Of a stretch of 55,359 nucleotides of DNA, positions 25,486 to 34,794 are shown piece by piece. The position numbers and the translations under genes are program-made. The number at the start of each line of letters is the position of its first letter. Position 1 is the stretch's first letter. The notes under the pieces are model-generated. The model worked only from the letters and a program-made list of their open reading frames with translations. It did no database searches and was not told the DNA's origin. Source of the DNA: Candidatus Thorarchaeota archaeon (GTDB taxonomy: Archaea; Asgardarchaeota; Thorarchaeia; Thorarchaeales; Thorarchaeaceae); the NCBI GenBank assembly GCA_019894665.1, contig JAGXOC010000001.1, positions 105,495 to 160,853 of the forward strand, given 5' to 3'.

Positions 25486-26521
25486 AGAGTACGAAGACAT
25501 ACGCCTGTAACAAAATAATCATCGCACCTTCGAAGAAGTCTAGTTTGTGGTCATCGGTTATCGCTCGTTTCAGGAACCATAAACTTCCAGCAATCACCAT
25601 GATCTGAAACAGTACGTATCTGTCTAATGGGATTGGCACGAACATACCTATCCCTCCCATGATTAGCAGTACAATCTGCAAGACTCCGCCAATGAGATTA
25701 CCCACTGCGAGTCCAACCTTACCTTTTGCGGCAGCGATTACTGCGATGCCATGTTCAGGAAGAGCACCCGCAGCACCAAGAATTAGAGCTGCTATTGCTA
25801 CTTGGTTGCCTAGAAGCCCAATAACCTCGTGGTAGTCGGTGAGGAGCATCTCAACAGAGTGTGTGAGAATTTCACCTGCGAAGAATATGCCTATGAATCC
25901 CAGTACTGCTAGAATAGCCGCTGTTCTCTTTGAATGACTAGCCTTTGCCTTCTCAGCACCCTCAACGACATCTCCCGTAGCCAGTGCTCCCGCATAGATT
26001 ATGTACGATAGGAACAAGACAAAAGATGCAACAGCAGGGAATCGTGGATTTAGGGGTGCATCCGGAGACGCCATGTCCAACACACCAAGAGCAAACATGC
26101 TCAATAGAGCTACAAACGTCCATCTGATCAAAACTGCATCTTTCTTGATAGCTTCCTCGGGAAAATCCATGTCTGGTTTCCCTTTTGTGGATATGACTAT
26201 CGTGATTCCAAGAAGAAGCATGTTAAAACCTGCAGCGATAAGAATTGACAATACTGCGATGTCCAGCAAGTCCTGGTTTCCTGTTGTGTATCCGTCATAG
26301 GCGGCTATCCCACTTATCACGGCTTCTGGCATATTGCTTGCAAGACTGGAGAGCATTCCTGCTACATAGGCAGTTAGACCAAGATGTCCTGCAGCACTCT
26401 CGAACCCTTCAACAGCCCATTCAGAAGGTCTGAATGCAAGCCATACTCCTCCAATGATTCCAAGAATGATTACGATTGTGGGTTCTATACCTGCGAATCT
26501 CAGATAGAAATAGAATATCAA
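25463..26521 (-). CDS. CaCA-family cation exchanger
   Basis: 352 residues, about ten membrane helices in two inverted repeats. Alpha-1 repeat: AYVAGMLSSLASNMPEAVISGIAA; alpha-2 repeat: LILGAAGALPEHGIAVIAAAKG then AVGNLIGGVLQIVLLIMGG. In both, the Pro-Glu pair of the ion site is kept (MPEA, LPEH), but the classic GTSxPE is altered, so the transported ion is uncertain. The TTG at 26521 is the only start in frame, yet the frame stays open about 45 codons further with a hydrophobic EFAFFFGLL just upstream, so the true N terminus may be longer with an unusual start. Confidence 0.82.
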   Translation of the reverse strand: MIFYFYLRFAGIEPTIVIILGIIGGVWLAFRPSEWAVEGFESAAGHLGLTAYVAGMLSSLASNMPEAVISGIAAYDGYTTGNQDLLDIAVLSILIAAGFNMLLLGITIVISTKGKPDMDFPEEAIKKDAVLIRWTFVALLSMFALGVLDMASPDAPLNPRFPAVASFVLFLSYIIYAGALATGDVVEGAEKAKASHSKRTAAILAVLGFIGIFFAGEILTHSVEMLLTDYHEVIGLLGNQVAIAALILGAAGALPEHGIAVIAAAKGKVGLAVGNLIGGVLQIVLLIMGGIGMFVPIPLDRYVLFQIMVIAGSLWFLKRAITDDHKLDFFEGAMIILLQAYVFVLFIAGTPI

Positions 26522-26696
26522 TAGTCCAAAGAAAAATGCGAATTCCTTTCTCCCAGCAACCAGTGAGTCTCTTACTCCATGGTACTGGTCATGATTGTCC
26601 GTAGACTGTTCGATTTGAGATTCCCCCAGGGTTATCTTGGCTGTTCTGAGTGTTTCTCATCCTGACTATTAATAATGATGGTTTTCTGCGCACAGG

Positions 26697-27863
26697 TCAT
26701 CTGAAGTTGCTGTACCTTGCTCCGCTTCCTGTGTTGATTAACACCACATCTTCATCATAGTCAATTGTACCCGACTCAATCAAGTTACGTAGTCCACAGA
26801 TGCCAACCGCTGTTTCTGGACAAATATCGAGTCCTTCCAGTTTTGAAGCTGTTCTTCTTGTAGGCTCAATCTCTTGCTCTGCGACAGCTACGGCACCACC
26901 ACCTGAATTTCTGATTGAATGCAGAATGAGTCTACCTGCGAATGGACTCGGTACCCTTAGTCCAAGGGCTTCTGTTTCTCCATTCTCCCAAGCTTCAATG
27001 TCATCGGTTCCTTTCTCTATTGCTCGAACGATTGGTGCACAACCCCCACTCTGTGCTGCATACATCCGTGGGCGTTCAGAACCAATCAAACCAATTGCTT
27101 CAAGCTCATCGAAAGCCCTCCAGATACCGATAATTGCAGTTCCTCCACCTGTGGGACAGATTATTGCATCTGGAACAGACCAACCCATCTGCTCGCTTAT
27201 TTCGAAACCAAGAGTCTTCTTACCATCCACACGATATGGTTCCTTTGTGGTTGAGAGATCTGTCCAGTCTCCCTTTAGTTCTCTCATCGTCTTCCCTGCA
27301 TCTGATATGGTCCCCTCCACTCGGGTGGTTTCAGCACCAAATAGTTCACATTGATGGAAGAATGGCTCAGGAGTGTCATTTGGCATGAAGATATGTGCCT
27401 GGAGTCCTGCTGCTGCGGCATACGCACTAGCAGAGACAGCTGCATTTCCTGCTGAGGGTAATGCTATTGCTTTTGCTCCTAATTCGAAATGCCTAGAGAC
27501 CGCGGCACAAAGTCCTCTATCTTTGAAACTTGTGGTTGGGTTCTGCGCCTCATCTTTGATACGAAGCATCCGGAGGCCAATGTGTTTTCCTAGACGCCTT
27601 GACAGAAGTAGTGGTGTCCATCCCTCACCAAGACTGATAACACATGAGGGGGATTTCACGGGTAGGAGTTGCGAGTATCTCCACATGGAATTCATGTTCG
27701 AAGGAAATTCTTTCTTAGCCAAATCCTCTCTTACCCCAACTAGGTCATAAACTGCGAAGAGGGGTGATCCGCAGACGCAAATTGACGCGACACTTTCAGG
27801 TGAGTGCTTTCTTCTACACTGCGGACATTCCAGGTGTGATATGTGTGATATCAAAAGACTCAC
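26697..27863 (-). CDS. thrC: Threonine synthase
   Basis: 388 residues from the GTG at 27863 (a GTG at 27902 is also in frame). It begins with a zinc ribbon (LECPQCRRKHS, CVCGSPL), then GEGWTPLL, the PLP-lysine motif NPTTSFKDRG, SAGNAAVSASAYAAAAGL and the glycine loop PTGGGTAIIG. This is the archaeal/plant class of threonine synthase, which converts phosphohomoserine to threonine. No other threonine-pathway gene lies nearby. It is divergent from the AAA+ gene with about 70 bases between them. Confidence 0.93.
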   Translation of the reverse strand: MSLLISHISHLECPQCRRKHSPESVASICVCGSPLFAVYDLVGVREDLAKKEFPSNMNSMWRYSQLLPVKSPSCVISLGEGWTPLLLSRRLGKHIGLRMLRIKDEAQNPTTSFKDRGLCAAVSRHFELGAKAIALPSAGNAAVSASAYAAAAGLQAHIFMPNDTPEPFFHQCELFGAETTRVEGTISDAGKTMRELKGDWTDLSTTKEPYRVDGKKTLGFEISEQMGWSVPDAIICPTGGGTAIIGIWRAFDELEAIGLIGSERPRMYAAQSGGCAPIVRAIEKGTDDIEAWENGETEALGLRVPSPFAGRLILHSIRNSGGGAVAVAEQEIEPTRRTASKLEGLDICPETAVGICGLRNLIESGTIDYDEDVVLINTGSGARYSNFR

Positions 27864-27932
27864 GATATTACATGAACACTTAGCCTTATTTGTACCTGTC
27901 ACTCAGGTTTCGAGGAACTACTATACATTGGG

Positions 27933-29132
27933 ATGCTTATGGGCGAGTTAAAACGGTCAACCTTACCGTTCACTTCAATAGTTGGTCTCGAAAGACTGAA
28001 GCTAGCCTTAATTCTCAATGGTATCAATCCACAAATTGGTGGAGTCCTCATCTCAGGACCAAAAGGGACGGGAAAGACAACTGTCGTTCGGGCTCTGGCA
28101 GATTTGCTTCCAGAAGTGGATGTTGTTGTTGGATGTAGATTCGGATGCAATCCTGACAATCATGACCTCCTTTGTGTTGATTGTAGAAGCACAGTGGAAT
28201 CTGGAAAGAAACTCACATCTGAAACACGAACAATGCGGGTAGTCAATCTCCCGCTCTCAACAACTGAAGACAGGCTGATCGGCGCTCTTGACATTGAACG
28301 TGTCTTGAAAGATGGGATTCAAGCATTGAGACCTGGAATCCTTGCCGAAGCACATCAGAATGTTCTCTATGTTGATGAGGTGAACCTACTTCCTGACCAC
28401 CTTGTTGATGATCTCTTGGATGCTGCAGCCACAAAAATCAACGTCATTGAACGCGAAGGAATCTCTATGGCTCATCCCTCTGATTTTGTCCTAATTGGTA
28501 CAATGAATCCTGAGGAAGGCGAACTGAGACCGCAGTTATTGGATAGATTTCCGCTTCATGTTCCTGTTGGTACTCATCATTCAATTGAGGACAGAATGCA
28601 ACTTGTTCGAAGAAATCTTGCATTCGAAGAAGATCCCGACAAGTTCAGGGAAAGTTGGAGTGCTCAGCAGTCTGCTCTTCAAGAACGAATAATTAAAGCA
28701 AAAGAACTGCTCGCTGATGTCGTTCTTCCTGATGTCAATCTTAGAGCCATTGCGATGGCTTGCGATGCTCTTGAAGTGGATGGTGTGAGACCTGACATCA
28801 TTATCAGCAAAGCCGCTATTACCAATGCTGCACTCGAAGGTCGAATACAAGTCACCCTTGATGATATGAGAATTGCATCACAGCTTGTTCTCAGTCACAG
28901 GACTCGACGGGGCGGTCTCCTAGATCCTCCATCACCTGATGATGTGGATCAAGCTATCGCAAAAGCTGCAGAGGTAGCCAAGAAGTCCGAACGTCGTAAG
29001 TCTCCAACTGAAGTTCCAAAGGAAGATGATGACAAGTCAGGACCTCGGGCTAGTGGAGGTCGATTTGGTCGAGGGGATAAATTTGCGACGGTTGGCAAAC
29101 AGGATGGCAAAAAAAAACTCCGGAAGGAGTAA
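27933..29132 (+). CDS. ChlI/BchI-type AAA+ ATPase
   Basis: 399 residues. AAA+ core: Walker [11 protein letters not shown], Walker [11 protein letters not shown], sensor [12 protein letters not shown], arginine finger region [12 protein letters not shown] cysteine-bearing insert ([17 protein letters not shown]) follows the second strand, as in archaeal and actinobacterial ChlI-like proteins. The C terminus is a charged, disordered tail. The partner with a VWA domain follows 44 bases later. Magnesium/cobalt chelatase I subunits work with a VWA D subunit and a large H/CobN subunit; no large subunit is nearby, so a protein-remodelling role is as likely as metal chelation. Confidence 0.88.
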   Translation: MLMGELKRSTLPFTSIVGLERLKLALILNGINPQIGGVLISGPKGTGKTTVVRALADLLPEVDVVVGCRFGCNPDNHDLLCVDCRSTVESGKKLTSETRTMRVVNLPLSTTEDRLIGALDIERVLKDGIQALRPGILAEAHQNVLYVDEVNLLPDHLVDDLLDAAATKINVIEREGISMAHPSDFVLIGTMNPEEGELRPQLLDRFPLHVPVGTHHSIEDRMQLVRRNLAFEEDPDKFRESWSAQQSALQERIIKAKELLADVVLPDVNLRAIAMACDALEVDGVRPDIIISKAAITNAALEGRIQVTLDDMRIASQLVLSHRTRRGGLLDPPSPDDVDQAIAKAAEVAKKSERRKSPTEVPKEDDDKSGPRASGGRFGRGDKFATVGKQDGKKKLRKE

Positions 29133-29176
29133 GGAATCCTCAGGGTGATCCCATCAAGGGAACCATCATTGCAGTC

Positions 29177-30607
29177 ATGATGGTTGTTGTCTTCATCTAT
29201 TTTGCATGGATTTTTGTCAGTCCAATTAATTTGTTGTTCGGAATACCCCTACTAAATTTTCCTAACGTCCCAGTTTTGATAATTGACACAATAGTCATTG
29301 TTCCAGTAATATGGTATATTGTGCGAAAGTGGCTTGATGTTATGACACGACGAAACAGTGGTCCTGCCGCTGGTATCGACACAGTAGAACCAGGTGGTGG
29401 AAAACCAGAACCTGGTGATGAGTGGGGTTTAGCCACGAGACCATACTCTCCCCAGACACCAGATATGGTTTCAGGTTCGAAATCTGAGATACGAGAGGCT
29501 CCCTTCGGTTTGTCTGATGGCTTCTTCGTCAAGATGCCTGATATTGACACCGGAGAGGAGCTCTTTGACATTGAGAAGCTACGAAGGAGAGCTATGATTC
29601 GAGCTCGGGTTTCATCAGGGGGTTGGGTCAAAAAGAGAGTTAGCTCAAGAGCAGTTGGGTCTCTGAAATCATCCGACACAACGAAGCACGGCAGACCTGT
29701 TCGTTCGCGAATACCAACTCGTGAACTTGGAAGTCTTCACATTCCATCCACTGTAATGGCTGCTGTTGCACGGACCGGTAGCACCTCGGGAGGGCCCATT
29801 GAAATTACAAAGGAAGATCTCCGTGAGAGTGTATTCACTAGTAGGACGCCATTGACAATCATCCTAGTCATTGATGTAAGTCTCTCAATGAAAGGGAGCA
29901 TGGAGCAGGTTAGGGAATTCCTTGAACGTCTAGAGAGTGAAACACGTGGTTCCAAAGATCGTACTGGGATTGTTGCATTCAAAGACAGTGGTGCTGTTGA
30001 GATTCAAGCACCAACAACTAATTGGAATAAAATATATCGAGCATTAGGTCGTCTGAAGATCTCTGGACTTACACCACTTGCAGAAGCACTGAAGAAGTCA
30101 CTTGAGACCATCCGGCGGGAGCGTATGCGAAACGATGATATCGAACCCCTTTTGATACTTGTTTCAGACTTCTCTCCAAACATTCCCCTCGCACAATCAG
30201 TCGGTCCTGGTCATGATAGATTCACTCCAGTTCAAGACCTAGTTCGTACTGCACGGTTGATTCGGAAAGCAAAGGTCCGTTTGGCTGCTATCAATGTCGA
30301 TCCGGAACAGTCAAAATGGCCTCAGTTCTTGAAGCGTCCTTATCATGAAGCCCTAGAGTTGGCCTCGATGCTGAGGATGAAAAAAGAAGGGTTACATGAT
30401 CCTATTGAAACCATCCTCATGGTGGATGAATTTCGAAAGACATTCGGTGCTTTTCTTGTTGCCCGAGCAGCAGGAGGTCGAGCATATCTTTCACGGGAGC
30501 TTTTGAAAGAGACCTCAATTCTTCGAACACTTCTCAGCTCTAGTCTAACAAGAAGTCGTCTGAGAGAGCAGGACCTACGCCAAGTCGAAACCTATCTTCC
30601 TAAGTGA
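29177..30607 (+). CDS. Membrane-anchored VWA-domain partner of the ChlI ATPase
   Basis: 476 residues. Two N-terminal hydrophobic helices (VVVFIYFAWIFVSPINLLFG, VPVLIIDTIVIVPVIWYIV) are followed by a long linker and then a VWA domain of the ChlD/BchD type: MIDAS residues in VIDVSLSMKGS, the Thr in GLTPLAEAL and the Asp in LVSDFSPN. Chelatase D subunits are soluble, so the membrane anchor is unusual and suggests that the AAA+/VWA pair acts at the membrane. The hydrophobic stretch begins slightly before the ATG at 29177, but no earlier start codon is in frame. Confidence 0.85.
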   Translation: MMVVVFIYFAWIFVSPINLLFGIPLLNFPNVPVLIIDTIVIVPVIWYIVRKWLDVMTRRNSGPAAGIDTVEPGGGKPEPGDEWGLATRPYSPQTPDMVSGSKSEIREAPFGLSDGFFVKMPDIDTGEELFDIEKLRRRAMIRARVSSGGWVKKRVSSRAVGSLKSSDTTKHGRPVRSRIPTRELGSLHIPSTVMAAVARTGSTSGGPIEITKEDLRESVFTSRTPLTIILVIDVSLSMKGSMEQVREFLERLESETRGSKDRTGIVAFKDSGAVEIQAPTTNWNKIYRALGRLKISGLTPLAEALKKSLETIRRERMRNDDIEPLLILVSDFSPNIPLAQSVGPGHDRFTPVQDLVRTARLIRKAKVRLAAINVDPEQSKWPQFLKRPYHEALELASMLRMKKEGLHDPIETILMVDEFRKTFGAFLVARAAGGRAYLSRELLKETSILRTLLSSSLTRSRLREQDLRQVETYLPK

Positions 30608-30795
30608 TATCACAACAAGGGGTCTCTCTCGATTATGTTATTAGCGTGCGCTCGTTTTCTGACATGCGCACAAGGTTCGAAAAATGTCTGGTGTCATAGT
30701 GAGCGAGGAGAGCCCAGTATTGGGTCGCAATGAATCTGCTTTTCATGCATCAGACACAGAATCTGTGCGCACCTCCCATTGAGGTGAGTGTTGTA

Positions 30796-31806
30796 ATGCT
30801 GCTTGGAAAAGTACCACCCGAGATTCTTCAGAAAATAGTGTTCGCAAATCTGGGAACGAAAGACCCCGATATTCTACTTGGGCCCAGTCTTGGTGAAGAC
30901 GCTTCTGTAATTCGTATTGGTGACAAGGTCATCATTGCAGCAACTGATCCTGTAACTGGATCCGTTGCAGATGTAGGTTGGCTTGCAGTTAATGTGAATG
31001 CAAATGACATCGCCACTTTTGGAGTTCGACCGCGATGGTTCTTAACCTCGATAATGCTGCCCGAAAAAACTACTCCCAAAGAACTTGGACATATCATGAA
31101 ACAAATTGATGACGCAGCACAAATTCTGGGTGTTGCAATTGCTGGCGGTCACTCAGAAGTAACTGAGGGGATCAATCGTCCAATAGTTGCAGGATTCATG
31201 ATTGGAATTGCTGACCAAGGAAAATACGTTTCTTCAAGCGGTGCTCAACCTGGAGATTCAATAATTGTGACAAAGTCGATAGCACTTGAGGGCACAGCAA
31301 TACTTGCCACTGAAGGTGAAGAATTTCTTACCACAAAGGTTGGACTTGATATTGTTGAGAAAGCAAAGACTCTAAGAACAAAAATTAGTGTAGTGGCTGA
31401 AGGAGTTGCTGCGTTCGAAACTGGATTTGTAACCGCAATGCATGATCCAACTGAAGGTGGGCTCTCCGGGGGATTACATGAAATCTGTGATGCAAGTAAA
31501 GTTGGGTTTGAGATTTACAAAGAAGCAATTCCAATAGATCGCTCGACAAAAGCTATCTGTGATTCACTAGAGGTCAACCCAATGGAACTGATCAGTAGTG
31601 GGTGCATGATTATCTGCTGTAATGAAGACCACGCAACTGAAGTTGTGAACATAATCCATTCGAGAGGGGTTTCCGCAAGTGTGATTGGGAAGATTGTGCA
31701 AAATCCCGACCGTAGAATAATAGTAACAGATTCAGATGGATTCGCTCTTCAGCGACCAACAACGGACGCATTGTGGGATGCATTGAAGAAAATCAATTCT
31801 TCATGA
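30796..31806 (+). CDS. HypE/PurM-superfamily protein
   Basis: 336 residues from the ATG at 30796, which has GAGGTGAG seven bases upstream; the longer frame from 30730 is unlikely. ATP-site motifs of the PurM/HypE/ThiL/SelD fold: LGPSLGEDASVI near the N terminus, TDPVTGS, WLAVNVNANDIATFGVRP, and MHDPTEGGLSGGLHEI in the second half. The C terminus lacks the PRIC tail with the cysteine that HypE uses in hydrogenase maturation, so the role is not HypE proper. It overlaps the convergent surE gene by 14 bases. Confidence 0.8.
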   Translation: MLLGKVPPEILQKIVFANLGTKDPDILLGPSLGEDASVIRIGDKVIIAATDPVTGSVADVGWLAVNVNANDIATFGVRPRWFLTSIMLPEKTTPKELGHIMKQIDDAAQILGVAIAGGHSEVTEGINRPIVAGFMIGIADQGKYVSSSGAQPGDSIIVTKSIALEGTAILATEGEEFLTTKVGLDIVEKAKTLRTKISVVAEGVAAFETGFVTAMHDPTEGGLSGGLHEICDASKVGFEIYKEAIPIDRSTKAICDSLEVNPMELISSGCMIICCNEDHATEVVNIIHSRGVSASVIGKIVQNPDRRIIVTDSDGFALQRPTTDALWDALKKINSS

Positions 31807-32572
31807 ACTCTTCAAGAATCTTGACTTCTTTCTCCCCAATCCAGTCCAGAATGACTGGTGAGAGCGAAATGTTCCCTTTGACAAAAACTTCATGAGCATC
31901 TGATTTTGGTGGAGGGTCACGTTCAATACCCAGATACCAATAGTATGGACGACCGTTCGGATCTATTCTTTTCTCAAGTTCATTATGCATTCGAACTTTG
32001 GTTGGTATCGTGACGACGATTTCTGACTTATTTGTGAGAGTACATGGGAAATTTAGATTAATCATATCAATCCCCTGTGGCATACCTTTCTCAAGGACTT
32101 TCATCACAAGGTCCTTTGTGATCTCACATACTTTTACAAAGTCACCGTTTGAGCCTGTTGCTCCAAACCAATCACTGGGTGATGCTTGACGAGATACTGC
32201 GATTGCTGGTAGACCTCTGATAGCTGCCTCAAACGCGGCTCCCACAGTCCCACTTGTCAGCATGCTCTGATACCCAACATTGGCCCCAGAGTTGATTCCT
32301 GATATTATGAGGTCGATGTCATCATAAAATGCTTGAGCGAGAATTACGGAGTCTGCTGGAGAACCATCATGTGTAACGAATTGGTATCCATTCTGGTCAT
32401 GTTTTTCAGTGACTCTGATGGGTCTCTTCAATGTCAAGGTTTTTCCAGTCGCGCTCCTTTGTCCATCTGGGACAACCACTATTAGCTCTACCACTTCACT
32501 AAGTACTTCTGCGAGCTTTAACATTCCCTCACTACGAGGACCATCATCATTTGTAAGACAGACCTTATACAC
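31793..32572 (-). CDS. surE: 5'/3'-nucleotidase SurE
   Basis: 259 residues. Metal-site TNDDGPRSEG at the N terminus, VVPDGQRSATGKTLTL, GSPADSV, ISGINSGANVGYQS and TSGTVGAAFEAAIRGLPAIAVS are all SurE hallmarks. It dephosphorylates nucleoside monophosphates. The GTG at 32572 is the start, with GAGGAG about nine bases upstream. It lies downstream of the small histone-fold gene but is separated from it by a terminator. Confidence 0.94.
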   Translation of the reverse strand: MYKVCLTNDDGPRSEGMLKLAEVLSEVVELIVVVPDGQRSATGKTLTLKRPIRVTEKHDQNGYQFVTHDGSPADSVILAQAFYDDIDLIISGINSGANVGYQSMLTSGTVGAAFEAAIRGLPAIAVSRQASPSDWFGATGSNGDFVKVCEITKDLVMKVLEKGMPQGIDMINLNFPCTLTNKSEIVVTIPTKVRMHNELEKRIDPNGRPYYWYLGIERDPPPKSDAHEVFVKGNISLSPVILDWIGEKEVKILEEFMKN

Positions 32573-32645
32573 TCGGCATAACTCCTCAAAATTACAACAC
32601 TTGGTTACCTTCTCACTACTTGATAAGAGTGACGTTTAGAGAGAG

Positions 32646-32670
32646 AAAAAAGGTTGTGGAAGCACCTTTT
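32646..32670 (-). terminator. Hairpin and T-run after the histone-fold gene
   Basis: On the minus strand AAAAGGT-GCTTCCACA-ACCTTTT forms a seven-pair stem ending in a run of T, about 35 bases past the stop of the small gene. Confidence 0.55.
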
Positions 32671-32704
32671 ACTGCGCTCCCACTCCCGGCATCATCAGAT
32701 TCGA

Positions 32705-32875
32705 TTACAGGTCATAAGACTTGAGAGTCTTGCGCTTGTTATCGCCTGTTCTTTTGGCAGCCTTGTCGAGTAGCATCTCGACCTTTTTGTCAAGTGCGCC
32801 GTAGAAGTCTCCACTTACTTGGACACTCTTCTTCTTTGCATAATCTTGTACTGCCTTTTTAACGATGAAAGTCAT
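32705..32875 (-). CDS. Minimal histone-fold-like DNA-binding protein
   Basis: 56 residues: a basic helix (FIVKKAVQDYAKKK), then VSGDFYGALDKKVEMLLDKAAKRT, then KRKTLKSYDL, ending there. The order 'short helix, V.....AL...V......A..R....N.RKT....DL' is that of histone-fold helices alpha1 and alpha2 and the RKT/D loop-2 signature, but the third helix is missing. Ten or more lysines give a strong positive charge. A GGAGGAG ribosome site lies nine bases before the ATG and a TATA box further up, so expression looks strong. It may dimerise as a truncated histone or belong to a related small nucleoid family; an exact assignment needs structure comparison. Confidence 0.7.
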   Translation of the reverse strand: MTFIVKKAVQDYAKKKSVQVSGDFYGALDKKVEMLLDKAAKRTGDNKRKTLKSYDL

Positions 32876-32921
32876 TTTATCTTACTCCTCCAAAAGGGTG
32901 CTTTAGAGGTCGTTCTAGACC

Positions 32922-32929
32922 CTTATAAG
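32922..32929 (-). promoter_or_regulatory. TATA box for the histone-fold gene
   Basis: CTTATAAG, a symmetric TATA element, lies about 50 bases before the ATG at 32875. Initiation 25 bases on leaves a short leader that includes GGAGGAG (32885-32891). Confidence 0.5.
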
Positions 32930-33141
32930 ACTTAGCTTAGAAATGCTTTTTAGGGCGCCCTTTTCCCTATTCTGGACCATTTGCGCATTACGCTGCTACA
33001 TTGAGTATTTCTCCCAAAACTGGCCCTCTCTAAGTATTGGTTTGTACCACAGTAGGCAACCCTCTATGAAATCCTACAAACACCTAAAAGACTCCCTCAT
33101 CACTTCTGAATTGGTTAATGCTCTAGAGGTGAGTTTAAGAT

Positions 33142-33939
33142 ATGAGATATGCCTATGGTATTATTCTAGGCGCAATCCTTCCGTTTATGATATTTCTCGG
33201 CGCCGCAATCATCAAGATTCAATCCCTAGGATGGGATATCTATGTTCTTTGGTTCTTTCTGTCAATAGGATTTGCAGTGTTTCCACCAATCCTAGTGCGC
33301 TTTGCTCAAAAAGACGCTGTAAGAGAATTTCTAATCTTTGAGGCAGGTGGCTTTGGTCTATTCTCTCCTCTTTGGATATTTATCTTTACAGACCTCTCCG
33401 GTGATTCTTGGACTGTCCTCCTCTTGGATGGGATAATTGGTGGTCTCATAGGTCCAGGACCCGCGAATACTATTGTTCCAATGGATGTCAGCAACGTCAT
33501 GCTAATTCCACTTCTAGCACTATGCATTTTGATTGGTGTCATTTTCCTGCGACCTTCATTTATTGCTAAACATGGCTCCGTAGGTGAGATGACTGAACTT
33601 CGTGAATTGAAGGAATCCACCGAAACCGTCACGGTAACCATTGTGGATCCTTCAGAACCCATTGGTGTAGAGGCAGAAGACCCGATTGAGTATGAAATGC
33701 CTGAGGTCGCTCCACCAGTAGCAAGCGCTGACACAATGGCTGATCTCAGAGGTCTCCTAACTGAACTCGGAACGCCTGAACCCACTATTAACCTGATATT
33801 CAATGCTGGAATTGCTACAACAACGGATCTCGTGGCAACCAGCCCTGACCAGTTATCGACCCTTACTGGTATAGACAAGAGAACAGCTGAGGACCTCCAG
33901 ATGGCTGTTCAAAAGAAAGTCTGGTTTGGTGGAATTTAG
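33142..33939 (+). CDS. Four-helix membrane protein with C-terminal helix-hairpin-helix domain
   Basis: 265 residues. Four N-terminal membrane helices are followed by a charged linker (about residues 150-200) and a soluble C-terminal domain, ADLRGLLTELGTPEPTINLIFNAGIATTTDLVATSPDQLSTLTGIDKRTAEDLQMAV. The latter is a tandem helix-hairpin-helix unit as in Rad51/RuvA-type or DUF4332 domains, which can bind DNA or proteins. A GAGGTGAG ribosome site eight bases upstream fixes the ATG. HhH on a membrane protein could tether DNA to the membrane; that is inference. Confidence 0.75.
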   Translation: MRYAYGIILGAILPFMIFLGAAIIKIQSLGWDIYVLWFFLSIGFAVFPPILVRFAQKDAVREFLIFEAGGFGLFSPLWIFIFTDLSGDSWTVLLLDGIIGGLIGPGPANTIVPMDVSNVMLIPLLALCILIGVIFLRPSFIAKHGSVGEMTELRELKESTETVTVTIVDPSEPIGVEAEDPIEYEMPEVAPPVASADTMADLRGLLTELGTPEPTINLIFNAGIATTTDLVATSPDQLSTLTGIDKRTAEDLQMAVQKKVWFGGI

Positions 33940-33948
33940 GAAATCCGT

Positions 33949-34692
33949 TTATCTCTTGAAAGAGGTCATCGCATCCAAAGCCACGGATATCAGTTCGTCG
34001 ATTGGTGGTTTCCCTACAATCTTAGCTTCTTTCTCCACGTTCTCTCCAATGGCTACACATATCGTCCCCACTTTCACACCACGTAGATGGCCTATGACGA
34101 AGAGAGCTGCTGCTTCCATTTCCGTTGCTAAGACTCCAGAGTTCCTCATTAGCTCCCATTTTCTCAAGGTTCCCTCTGGGTCAGCAACATAGTCTGAATG
34201 TTCACTATAGAATGCATCTTTGCTGTGCCCTATACCAACATGGAACTTTGCACTGCTTTCCTTAGCTGCCTTGACTAATGCCATGACGATTTCTGGATCT
34301 GCAACTGCTGGAAACTGGATTGGTACATATTGTCGAGAAGTACCTTCATCTCTGACAGAACCAGTGAAGATGACAAGGTCTCCCGCATTAACAGAACGAC
34401 TGATTGCACCAGATGTACCTACTCGTAGAAATGTAGTGCAACCAACCTTGACAAGCTCTTCAATGGCTATTGCTGCTGATGGACAGCCAATACCCGTCGA
34501 ACATACTGCAACTGGCACACCTTTCCATTTTCCCTTGAAACTCCAATACTCTCTCTTCTTGGCGATCTCTTCGGGCTCGTCAAAGAATTTCATGGCAATA
34601 TCTTTAGCACGGTCAGGGTCACCTGGTAAAAGTACAAGTTCAGGAATTTCTCCAGGTGCAATTCCGATGTGGTACTCTTTGTCAGCTGTCAT
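33949..34692 (-). CDS. Uridine/purine nucleoside phosphorylase
   Basis: 247 residues. GDPDRAKDIA (phosphate-binding), STGIGCPSAAIAIEEL, FLRVGTSGAIS and VLATEMEAAALFVIG match the PNP/UDP hexameric family, most like uridine phosphorylase. It splits a nucleoside with phosphate to give ribose-1-P and the base. It sits divergently from a small winged-helix gene that might regulate it, and near a PRPP synthetase homologue, which fits nucleotide salvage. Confidence 0.9.
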   Translation of the reverse strand: MTADKEYHIGIAPGEIPELVLLPGDPDRAKDIAMKFFDEPEEIAKKREYWSFKGKWKGVPVAVCSTGIGCPSAAIAIEELVKVGCTTFLRVGTSGAISRSVNAGDLVIFTGSVRDEGTSRQYVPIQFPAVADPEIVMALVKAAKESSAKFHVGIGHSKDAFYSEHSDYVADPEGTLRKWELMRNSGVLATEMEAAALFVIGHLRGVKVGTICVAIGENVEKEAKIVGKPPIDELISVALDAMTSFKR

Positions 34693-34794
34693 GCTTCATT
34701 CTTCTGGCGCAGTTGTCACCCACAACAAAAGGGTTTCGTCATGATAAACTACCGACTTAGAGATAGGCTTAAGAACCCAACAAGACCGACTTGC

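Noticed and set aside
30730-30795. Longer start of the PurM-like protein
   Set aside because: The strong GAGGTGAG site and family alignment favour the ATG at 30796.
30796-31806. HypE of hydrogenase maturation
   Set aside because: The C-terminal cysteine tail that HypE needs is absent and no other hyp gene is present.
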